Of a DNA stretch of 64,000 nucleotides, positions 27,032 through 34,445 are shown in pieces; position 1 is the stretch's first letter, and each line of letters opens with the position of its first letter. Both the position numbers and the translations under genes were made by a program. The notes beneath the pieces were generated by a model. The model worked only from the letters and a program-made list of their open reading frames with translations. It was not told the origin of the DNA and did no database searches. The DNA comes from a virus, in IMG/VR virus record IMGVR_UViG_3300046777_001606, positions 43,802 to 107,801 of that record. The stretch is one strand, 5' to 3'.

Positions 27032-28998
27032 ATAAATTAAAATCTTTACCGTCAGTTTATTATGTCACTTTAGAAGACAGTAAAGAAAGACAAGATATTT
27101 TAAAAGAACAATTTTTTCATTATGGAATAACTCCCAATGCAATTACTTCAAAAAGATATAACGAATCAAATGATATTATTACTGGAAAATATGTTTACCA
27201 ATTAACAGATCAAACAAAAGGAAATGCAACATCACACTTAAAAGCTTTATTACATTGGTATGAAAATACTGATGAAGAATATGGATTTTTTTGTGAGGAT
27301 GATTTGAGTTTGGAGACAGTAAAATATTGGAACTTTACTTGGGAAGAATTCATTTTGAGTTTGCCAAGTGATTGGCAAGCAGTTCAACTCACAGTTATTA
27401 GAGATAAATTTGATTGTGTTAGATTTAGAGAAAGATTATGGGATGATTGGGCAGTAACTGCATACATTTTAAAAAGAGATTATGTTCGTTCAGTTATCAA
27501 TAATTATTGTAGAGAAAATTCTTATCATTTAGAATTAAAAAATTGTGATGTTATGCCAATATGCGAGAATTTGCTTTTAAGTAATATATCAAAAGTTTAT
27601 AGTATACCCCTCTTTATAGAAAATACAAATATAAGTTCCACAAATTTGCAAGATATAGAATTGAAAAATGGACAAAAACCTAATCATTATTATTCTGCGG
27701 ATTATGTTTTAAATTGGTGGGAAAAAAATGGAAAAATTTACAGTTTAAATATGATTATGGACAATAAGTATCCAGAACTTATCGATTATTGTTTAGATAG
27801 TGAAGATGCAGAAAAAAACTTTAATCTTGCATTGTGGTATGAAAATCAAGGACAAACAGCTTCTGCCATATCTTTTTTTATAAGATCTGCAGAAAGAACC
27901 GACGATATATTAATGTCATATGAGTGTTTAATAAGAGCATCACTTTGTTTTGATAGACAAGGAAATAGAAATAGTACTGTTCGAGGTTTACTTCAACATG
28001 CAATTTCTATTTGTCCGGAAAGACCAGAAGCATATTACTTATTGAGTAGATTTGATGAAAGACATCAAATGTATGCTGATTGCTATACGATGTGTAATAT
28101 CGCTCTTTCAACATGCAATTTCAATTGCAGTCCTTTGCTAACAGATGTTGAATATCCAGGAAAATACGGTTTAATCTTTGAAAAGGCTGTGTCCTCGTAT
28201 TGGTGGGGTAAAGGTGAAGAAAGTAGGCAACTATTTCAGATACTAAAAAATGAGTATAAAGAAGAACTTGATGATATTCATTATAATTCTGTACAAACAA
28301 ATTTAATGAATCTTGGATGTTGGATTTCAAAAAGTATTAAATATGAAAGATCAAGGTATGACCAATTTAAATTTAAATTTAATGGTCTAGAAAAAATTGA
28401 AAAGAGTAATGGACAAGCTCTTCAAGATATGTTCATTTTAAGTATTTTAAATGGAAAAGAAAATGGATTGTATCTTGAGATAGGAGCTCAAGAACCCTTT
28501 TTCCAAAATAATACTGCAATTTTAGAAACAGATTTTGGTTGGAAAGGAATTTCTATTGAAATTAAAGAAGATCTTTGTAACATGTTTTCTCAACAAAGAA
28601 AAAACAAAATTTTGTGTGCAGATGCAACAACTGTAGATTATTCAAAGTTACTAAAAGAATTTAATAGTGGTACAGTATTTGATTTTCTACAACTAGATTG
28701 CGAACCATCAAAAACAACATTTGAAGTCCTTTTAAATATTCCATTTGATGAATACAAATTTGCAATTATTGCCTATGAACATGATCATTATGTGGACATG
28801 ACAGGAACTTATAGAAATAAATCTAGAAATTATTTGAAGGCAATGGGGTATGAATTAGTTGTTGCAAATGTATCTCAAAACGAAAATACACCTTTTGAAG
28901 ATTGGTGGGTTCATCCAGACTTGATAGATAAAGAAACTATTGAAAAATTTAAGTCAATTCAAGAAGTGACTGATGTAAGAAAATATTTCTATTCATAA
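27028..28998 (+). CDS. GT25 glycosyltransferase - TPR - FkbM methyltransferase fusion
   Basis: This is a 656-residue, three-part protein. Residues 1-200 look like a GT25-family glycosyltransferase: SVYYVTLEDSKERQDILKEQ at the start and the FFCEDDLSLE metal-binding acidic motif near residue 92. Residues about 265-430 are TPR-like helical repeats (ALWYENQGQTASAISFFIRS, CPERPEAYYLLSR). Residues about 455-625 are FkbM-type methyltransferase: GLYLEIGAQEP (SAM-binding motif I) near residue 479 and FLQLDCEPSKTTFEV near residue 552. It is coupled to the beta-propeller gene by an ATGA overlap. Sugar transfer and methylation of a surface glycan or virion protein is inferred. The domain order is clear; the substrate is not. 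Confidence 0.75.
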   Translation: MNKLKSLPSVYYVTLEDSKERQDILKEQFFHYGITPNAITSKRYNESNDIITGKYVYQLTDQTKGNATSHLKALLHWYENTDEEYGFFCEDDLSLETVKYWNFTWEEFILSLPSDWQAVQLTVIRDKFDCVRFRERLWDDWAVTAYILKRDYVRSVINNYCRENSYHLELKNCDVMPICENLLLSNISKVYSIPLFIENTNISSTNLQDIELKNGQKPNHYYSADYVLNWWEKNGKIYSLNMIMDNKYPELIDYCLDSEDAEKNFNLALWYENQGQTASAISFFIRSAERTDDILMSYECLIRASLCFDRQGNRNSTVRGLLQHAISICPERPEAYYLLSRFDERHQMYADCYTMCNIALSTCNFNCSPLLTDVEYPGKYGLIFEKAVSSYWWGKGEESRQLFQILKNEYKEELDDIHYNSVQTNLMNLGCWISKSIKYERSRYDQFKFKFNGLEKIEKSNGQALQDMFILSILNGKENGLYLEIGAQEPFFQNNTAILETDFGWKGISIEIKEDLCNMFSQQRKNKILCADATTVDYSKLLKEFNSGTVFDFLQLDCEPSKTTFEVLLNIPFDEYKFAIIAYEHDHYVDMTGTYRNKSRNYLKAMGYELVVANVSQNENTPFEDWWVHPDLIDKETIEKFKSIQEVTDVRKYFYS

Positions 28999-29001
28999 AT
29001 A
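28995..29001 (+). promoter_or_regulatory. Late promoter -10 (ATAAATA) over a stop codon
   Basis: TCATAAATA includes the TAA stop (28996-28998) of the glycosyltransferase fusion and lies 20 bases before the ATG at 29021, leaving room for only a short leader. Confidence 0.55.
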
Positions 29002-29020
29002 TAAAAAAGTGCGCTTTATA

Positions 29021-30889
29021 ATGCATAAGATTAAATCCCATAAAACAGTTGAACAGATTGCAAAGAAGCATCGTCTTGATGTTTCTTTCATTCAAAAGCA
29101 ACTCGATATGGGAGAACCAATTGAACATGAGCACACTCAAGATCATGATTTAGCTAAGGACATTGCTCTGCAGCATTTAGATGAAATTCCCGATTACTAC
29201 ACTCGTTTGAAAAAAATGGAAGCGGATGCTAAAAAGCATCATAAGCAATTTAAAGATGTAAAAGAAGAAACAACTTCAGGAGATGATGGTCTTCATGATT
29301 GGTTTAATAAATCAAAATCATCTGATGGGAAAAAAGGTTGGGTTCAATTGGGTGGCAAATATGCAGGAAAACCATGCGCTCGCCAACCAGGTCAAACTTC
29401 TACTCCCAAATGCGGAAGTTCTAAAATGAAAAAAGCACTTTCGAAAGATGAAGAAGAAGCAGCAAGACGTAGAAAAAATCGCTTAGATCCAAATCAACCA
29501 GAAAAATCTGGTGGCGCTAAACCAACAAATGTAAGAACTGAAGAGATGGACCTACAAGAAGTAAAGGATAAACCAGGAAAGGGTAGCGGCAAAAAAGATG
29601 CATGTTACCAAAAGGTAAAATCAAGATATGATGTTTGGCCAAGTGCATATGCATCTGGCGCATTAGTTAAGTGCCGTAAAGTTGGTGCGGCAAATTGGGG
29701 AACTAAATCAGAAGCAGTTGAAAATGAAGAGCAAAGATATTGCCCACTATGCGATAAAAGAGAAACAAGATCAGAGTGTTCTTACGGAGAAAAAACTTGG
29801 GATAAAGTTTCGATTAAAGATCATGAATACTCAATGGCTAGGTCCGAATTAAAAAATATTATTGATGCAGCTAAAAGGCTTGAAAAGAAGGTAGGAAAAG
29901 GAGAAGGATCATTGGAAGCTTGGGTACAATCGAAAATTACCAAAGCAGCAGATTATATTGATACTGCAGCAGATTATGTTGCAAGTGGAGAAATGCAGGA
30001 AGCAAAAACACTTGGGTTTGAAATTAGAAAGTCTTCTGGAGCTGGAGCACTTACTCCAGATGCAGCAAAACAATTGGGTCCAAAAGCAGTTGAACTCCAA
30101 AAGAAAAAAGCTGCCGCAGTTGATTTGCCAAAAGTAAGAAAAGAACATACTGGTATTGTTGCAGATATCTTAAAAGAGATTGAAGAAGAAGGACCTTGCT
30201 GGAGAGGTTATAAACAAGTAGGAATGAAGAAAAAGGGTAAAAAGATTGTTCCGAATTGCGTTCCTATGAGAGAAGAAAATAAAAATATCTGTTCATATTG
30301 TGGATGCGATCCATGCGAATGCGAAAAAATTAATGAATCTGTTCGTTTACCTGCTATGAATGGAAATATTATTGAAATAATTCTTTCTTGGAGAGGAAAA
30401 ACTTATATTTCAAAAATGTTTTTCCCCCAAACAAAAGTTCCGAATAGAAGAGAAATTACTGACGAGATCGTAAAAGTTTATCCAGATGCTAAAGTTCTGG
30501 CATTTAAAGTTTCAGATTTGCAGCCAGGTCAACCATTGATTCAAGCAGGATTGCAAGGAGGAAGTGCTGCTACTCCCGGTCCATCTAAAAAATATGTAAA
30601 ACCCTATGGAGAACAACTAGAATTCAATGAAGACTGGCAAAAAGTTAATCGCCAAGATAAAACTGATGGATTAAGTCCTGCTGCAGTAAAAGCATATCGT
30701 CAAGAAAATCCAGGATCTAAGTTACAAACTGCAGTAACAGAAAAGAAACCAACTGGAAAAAGAGCAAAACGTCGTGCCTCATTTTGTCGCCGTATGAAAG
30801 GCATGAAATCCAAATTAACTTCAGCAGAAACTGCTAGAGATCCCGATTCAAGAATCAACAAAGCACTTCGTCGTTGGAACTGTAACTAA
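29021..30889 (+). CDS. Multidomain virion-associated protein (DUF5661-like N-terminus, zinc motifs)
   Basis: The N-terminus (HKTVEQIAKKHRLDVSFIQK, then EHEHTQDHDLAKDIALQHLD, then DYYTRLKKME) matches the DUF5661-type helical domain. A basic Gly/Lys region with KGWVQLGGKYAGKPCARQPG follows. Two Cys clusters suggest zinc sites: YCPLCDK...C near residue 242 and CSYCGCDPCEC near residue 425. A domain at about 445-505 (LSWRGKTYISKM ... VYPDAKVLAFKV) resembles the next gene's product. The C-terminus is strongly basic (KRAKRRASFCRRMKGMKSK). I chose ATG 29021; an upstream GTG at 29009 would add four residues. A DNA-associated or head-internal role is an inference from the basic, zinc-rich character. 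Confidence 0.65.
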   Translation: MHKIKSHKTVEQIAKKHRLDVSFIQKQLDMGEPIEHEHTQDHDLAKDIALQHLDEIPDYYTRLKKMEADAKKHHKQFKDVKEETTSGDDGLHDWFNKSKSSDGKKGWVQLGGKYAGKPCARQPGQTSTPKCGSSKMKKALSKDEEEAARRRKNRLDPNQPEKSGGAKPTNVRTEEMDLQEVKDKPGKGSGKKDACYQKVKSRYDVWPSAYASGALVKCRKVGAANWGTKSEAVENEEQRYCPLCDKRETRSECSYGEKTWDKVSIKDHEYSMARSELKNIIDAAKRLEKKVGKGEGSLEAWVQSKITKAADYIDTAADYVASGEMQEAKTLGFEIRKSSGAGALTPDAAKQLGPKAVELQKKKAAAVDLPKVRKEHTGIVADILKEIEEEGPCWRGYKQVGMKKKGKKIVPNCVPMREENKNICSYCGCDPCECEKINESVRLPAMNGNIIEIILSWRGKTYISKMFFPQTKVPNRREITDEIVKVYPDAKVLAFKVSDLQPGQPLIQAGLQGGSAATPGPSKKYVKPYGEQLEFNEDWQKVNRQDKTDGLSPAAVKAYRQENPGSKLQTAVTEKKPTGKRAKRRASFCRRMKGMKSKLTSAETARDPDSRINKALRRWNCN

Positions 30890-30890
30890 A

Positions 30891-31205
30891 ATGAAATCCT
30901 TTCAACAATTCATGTCCGAGTCAGTTAATATTTCTGGCGACTTTAATGGAAATCTTTATATAAATTCTCCTCAAGAACCACAGCAAGTTGGCGAAGAATA
31001 TGTTGCTGATGTAATGTGGAATGGGAGTCTTTATAGACTAGAATTAGTAACAAAGTCTGGAATTCCTACAAAAAAAGATTTGGGAGAACAATTGCAATCA
31101 GATTATCCTGGTGCAGTAGTACACCAGATTTATCCAGTTACAGAAAAAAATTTTAATATCAAAAACGCACAAAGATATCACCCATCAAAATTAGATTGGA
31201 TTTAA
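30891..31205 (+). CDS. Candidate internal head protein with capsid-targeting N-terminus
   Basis: This 104-residue protein starts one base after the preceding stop. Its first ten residues, MKSFQQFMSE, closely resemble the T4 internal-protein capsid-targeting sequence MKTYQEFIAE, which the gp21 protease removes after the Glu. The remainder (ADVMWNGSLYRLELV ... IPTKKDLGEQLQSDYPGAVV) shares a W-x-G-x-x-Y ... P ... Y-P-x-A-x-V pattern with the C-terminal part of the upstream gene. Packaging in the head and ejection with DNA is inferred from the N-terminus, not proven. The predicted cleavage site has Met at P3 instead of the usual Leu/Ile. Confidence 0.65.
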   Translation: MKSFQQFMSESVNISGDFNGNLYINSPQEPQQVGEEYVADVMWNGSLYRLELVTKSGIPTKKDLGEQLQSDYPGAVVHQIYPVTEKNFNIKNAQRYHPSKLDWI

Positions 31206-31208
31206 TAT

Positions 31209-32483
31209 ATGGCTATTTGGAATAAGAATACACAAGACTTTCTAGATCAAGAAAGATCTTTATTTGAGGTTTATAATATTGCAGATCACTGGGGAAACCA
31301 GACAGATTGGAGACCTCAATTTTCTAATAACAACAGATTAAAAGTTGCTCCGTTCCAAACAGTTTTCTTTAATACCTTTCAGTATGGTAAAGAAACTGAT
31401 GTTTGGGATGAGAGAATCGTTGGAGTTGGAACTGCAACTCATAATGTTTCTGCTAGTAATGTAATCATGCAAGTTGGTTCTACTATGGGTAGTAAAGTCA
31501 TCAGGCAAACCAAGAATGTGATGAGATACATTCCTGGTAGACCAGCAACTCTTGCATTCGCAATTCGTCTTGATACTCCACAGGTAGGTATTCGTAGAAG
31601 ATTTGGATTGTTTGATGATTATAATGGCGCATACTTTGAGGATAATGGTGGAACATATTCATATGTAATTCGCACTACTACATCTGGTATCACTACAGAA
31701 ATAGCAGTAGGTAGAGATAATTGGAATGGTGAAAAGTTTGATGGTAATGGTTGGACTGGTATAACCGCAGACCCAACAAAACAACAGATGATTTCTATTG
31801 CTTATGAGTGGTATGGTGCAGGAACTGTAGATTTTGCTTGGTTAATGGCAGGCGAAACTGTTAAGAGTCATACCTTTTATAACTCAAACATTAATGATAA
31901 GGTTTGGTGTTCTACTCCATTCCTTCCTATTCGTCTTGAAATTGAGAACATAGTTGGTGTTGCAGGAACTCATTATCTTTATCAGGGTTCCAATTCTCTT
32001 ATTCAGGAAGGAGAACCAGAAAAACTTGGAACTCTTTTGAGTATTGCAAATCCCATCACGGGAACAACGATGTCATTGGCAAATACATTCTATCCAATTG
32101 TAAGTATTCGTTTGAAGAGTACTAATTTAACTGGTGTGATGCTTTTGAGATCATTGCAGGCAGCAACGAATGATAATACTAATGTTTATTGGAAACTTAT
32201 TCAGAATGCAACAAATACAGGCGGAACTTGGGTAGATCATCCAGATCCAAACTCTTTTATGCAATATAATATTACTGAAACTGCAACGACTGGTGGAACT
32301 ACTTTGTTAAATGGATTTATTGTTGGTGGTGGTGCAGCATTGATTAATATTGATGATAAAGCAGCCCTTCAGTTAGGTAGAAGTGGTATTGGAACAATTA
32401 GTGATACTTATACTCTCGCTTGTGCATCTCCTAATGTTAATAAAGCAGCACTTGCAGTATTGAACTGGATTGAACAAAGGTAA
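31209..32483 (+). CDS. Virion structural protein (424 aa), paralogue of the gene at 23001
   Basis: This protein begins MAIWNKNTQDFLDQERSLFE and shares a long region with the 1009-residue protein at 23001: QTKNVMRYIPGRPATLAFAI, FGLFDDYNGAYFEDNGG, AYEWYGAGTVDFAW and HTFYNSNINDKVW align in order with QTRRYFRYQSGKG, VGLYDDQNGFFFEYD, YTWYGAGFIRFGF and HKISNNNINTAAY. Both are strand-rich without enzyme motifs. It is the last gene of the accessory structural island, directly before gp17 (6-base gap). A baseplate or tail-fibre-associated role is inferred. Confidence 0.72.
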   Translation: MAIWNKNTQDFLDQERSLFEVYNIADHWGNQTDWRPQFSNNNRLKVAPFQTVFFNTFQYGKETDVWDERIVGVGTATHNVSASNVIMQVGSTMGSKVIRQTKNVMRYIPGRPATLAFAIRLDTPQVGIRRRFGLFDDYNGAYFEDNGGTYSYVIRTTTSGITTEIAVGRDNWNGEKFDGNGWTGITADPTKQQMISIAYEWYGAGTVDFAWLMAGETVKSHTFYNSNINDKVWCSTPFLPIRLEIENIVGVAGTHYLYQGSNSLIQEGEPEKLGTLLSIANPITGTTMSLANTFYPIVSIRLKSTNLTGVMLLRSLQAATNDNTNVYWKLIQNATNTGGTWVDHPDPNSFMQYNITETATTGGTTLLNGFIVGGGAALINIDDKAALQLGRSGIGTISDTYTLACASPNVNKAALAVLNWIEQR

Positions 32484-32489
32484 TTTTTT

Positions 32490-34133
32490 ATGAGTGATGT
32501 ATATCTTGGTAATCCCCTATTAAAAAAAGCAAATACACCAATTGAATTTACACAAGAGCAAATTATTGAATTTGTAAAATGTAAAGACGATCCTGTTTAT
32601 TTCGCAAACAATTACGTAAAGATTGTTACTCTTGATCATGGACTGCAGACGTTCAAACCATATCATTTCCAAGAAAAATTAATTAATAATTTTCATAAAC
32701 ATAGATTTAATATTTGTAAAATGCCTCGGCAGACTGGTAAGTCTACTACTGTGGTTTCTTTTCTATTACACTATGCCGTTTTTAATGATAATGTAAATAT
32801 TGGTATTCTTGCAAACAAGGCAGCTACCGCAAGAGAACTTTTAGATAGATTGCAAACTGCTTATGAAAATTTACCAAAATGGATGCAACAAGGTATCATA
32901 TCATGGAATAAAGGTTCTTTAGAGTTAGAAAATGGATCAAAGATTCTGGCTGCTTCTACATCTGCAAGTGCTGTCCGAGGCATGTCGTTCAATATCCTCT
33001 TCTTGGACGAATTCGCTTTCGTTCCAAACCATATCGCAGATTCCTTCTTTGCATCTGTTTATCCTACTATTACTTCTGGTAAACAAACAAAAGTAATTAT
33101 AGTTTCTACCCCACACGGTATGAATCATTTTTACCGCATGTGGCATGATGCGGAAAAGGGTAAAAATGAGTACATTTACACTGATGTTCATTGGTCTGAA
33201 GTTCCAGGTAGAGATGAAGAATGGAAAAAACAAACCATTGCAAACACATCAGATCAACAATTTAAAGTTGAATTTGAATGCGAATTTTTAGGATCCGTTG
33301 ATACTCTTATTGCTCCAAGTAAACTTAGAAACCTTGTATATGACCACCCTAAGACACGTAGCGGCGGTTTAGATGTTTATTTGGATGTTGAGGAAGAACA
33401 TGACTATATCATCACTGTAGACGTTGCTAGAGGTGTTGGGAATGACTATTCTGCATTTGTAGTCACTGATATTACACAGTTTCCCCATAAAGTAGTAGCA
33501 AAATATAGGAACAATGAAATTAAACCTATGCTGTTTCCAAGCATAATTCACGAAGTTGCAAAAAATTATAATAATGCGTATGTTCTTTGTGAAGTCAATG
33601 ATGTTGGAGATCAGGTAGCAAGTATTCTTCAGTATGACTTAGAATATCAAAATTTACTCATGTGTTCTATGAGGGGTAGAGCTGGACAAATTGTTGGACA
33701 GGGTTTTTCTGGTAAGAAAACTCAATTGGGAGTTAAGATGTCCAAAACGGTTAAAAAAGTTGGATGCCTTAATTTAAAAACTATGATTGAAGAGGATAAA
33801 CTACTCTTCAGTGATTATGAAATAATGAGTGAACTTACTACATTTATTCAAAAACACAATTCATTTGAAGCTGAAGAGGGATGTAACGATGACTTAGCAA
33901 TGTGTTTGGTAATTTATGCTTGGTTAGTTGCTCAAGATTATTTTAAAGAACTAACAGATCAAGACGTAAGAAAAAAATTATATGAGGAGCAAAAAAATCA
34001 AATTGAACAAGATATGTCTCCCTTTGGATTTATTGTAGATGGAACAGAATCTGGAAGTTTTGTGGATATTGATGGAGACAGATGGTTTACTGATGAATAT
34101 GGGGATATGTCATATATGTGGGAATATAATTAA
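32490..34133 (+). CDS. gp17: Large terminase subunit gp17
   Basis: This is the packaging motor ATPase and headful nuclease, 547 residues (T4: 610). The N-terminal ATPase has Walker A PRQTGKSTT at about residues 79-87 and Walker B ILFLDEFAF at about 168-176, with a coupling motif IIVSTPHG near 207. The C-terminal RNase H-like nuclease carries DVARGVGNDYSAF near 310, CEVNDVGD near 365 and NDDLAM near 465, which supply the metal-binding acidic residues. It is followed by a zinc-finger gene overlapping by one base (TAATG) and then gp18. Assignment is firm. Confidence 0.95.
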   Translation: MSDVYLGNPLLKKANTPIEFTQEQIIEFVKCKDDPVYFANNYVKIVTLDHGLQTFKPYHFQEKLINNFHKHRFNICKMPRQTGKSTTVVSFLLHYAVFNDNVNIGILANKAATARELLDRLQTAYENLPKWMQQGIISWNKGSLELENGSKILAASTSASAVRGMSFNILFLDEFAFVPNHIADSFFASVYPTITSGKQTKVIIVSTPHGMNHFYRMWHDAEKGKNEYIYTDVHWSEVPGRDEEWKKQTIANTSDQQFKVEFECEFLGSVDTLIAPSKLRNLVYDHPKTRSGGLDVYLDVEEEHDYIITVDVARGVGNDYSAFVVTDITQFPHKVVAKYRNNEIKPMLFPSIIHEVAKNYNNAYVLCEVNDVGDQVASILQYDLEYQNLLMCSMRGRAGQIVGQGFSGKKTQLGVKMSKTVKKVGCLNLKTMIEEDKLLFSDYEIMSELTTFIQKHNSFEAEEGCNDDLAMCLVIYAWLVAQDYFKELTDQDVRKKLYEEQKNQIEQDMSPFGFIVDGTESGSFVDIDGDRWFTDEYGDMSYMWEYN

Positions 34134-34363
34134 TGGAATTAGATAAGCAATTAAAATTAGGACACTTATTACTTACCGATAGAAAATGTAGGACATGTGG
34201 TAAAACAAAAAATTTGATAGATGGTTTCTATAGAACAAGAAAAGATAAAGGACCAGTTGCTTCTTCATATTCATATGAATGTAAAGATTGCACTATAAAA
34301 CGTATAGTTATTAGTAAAATACAAAGTAATATTTTTGATAGATGGGAATATCCCGACTGGTAA
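34133..34363 (+). CDS. Small zinc-finger protein between gp17 and gp18
   Basis: This 76-residue basic protein starts at the overlapping TAATG of gp17. It has two CxxC pairs (CRTCGKTK near residue 19 and CKDC near residue 50) spaced like the zinc-binding treble clef of endonuclease VII and HNH-type proteins. The downstream His/Asn catalytic residues of an HNH nuclease are not evident, so catalytic activity is doubtful. Similar small zinc proteins occur in this position in cyanophages. A nucleic-acid-binding accessory to packaging is inferred from its translational coupling to gp17. Confidence 0.7.
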   Translation: MELDKQLKLGHLLLTDRKCRTCGKTKNLIDGFYRTRKDKGPVASSYSYECKDCTIKRIVISKIQSNIFDRWEYPDW

Positions 34364-34404
34364 ATAATTCACGTCACATTTCCCCCTTGTAAAGTAACTT
34401 TTTA

Positions 34405-34411
34405 ATAAATA
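34405..34411 (+). promoter_or_regulatory. Late promoter -10 (ATAAATA) for gp18
   Basis: TTAATAAATA lies in the 82-base gap between the zinc-finger gene and gp18, 35 bases before the ATG. A TCAGGAGA ribosome-binding site lies between. Position before the highly expressed sheath gene supports it. Confidence 0.7.
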
Positions 34412-34445
34412 TTTTTTAGATAAACTGAGACTTCAGGAGAAAAAC

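Noticed and set aside
34133-34363. HNH endonuclease
   Set aside because: Two CxxC pairs are present, but the catalytic His/Asn residues expected of HNH or endonuclease VII are not visible in the 76 residues.
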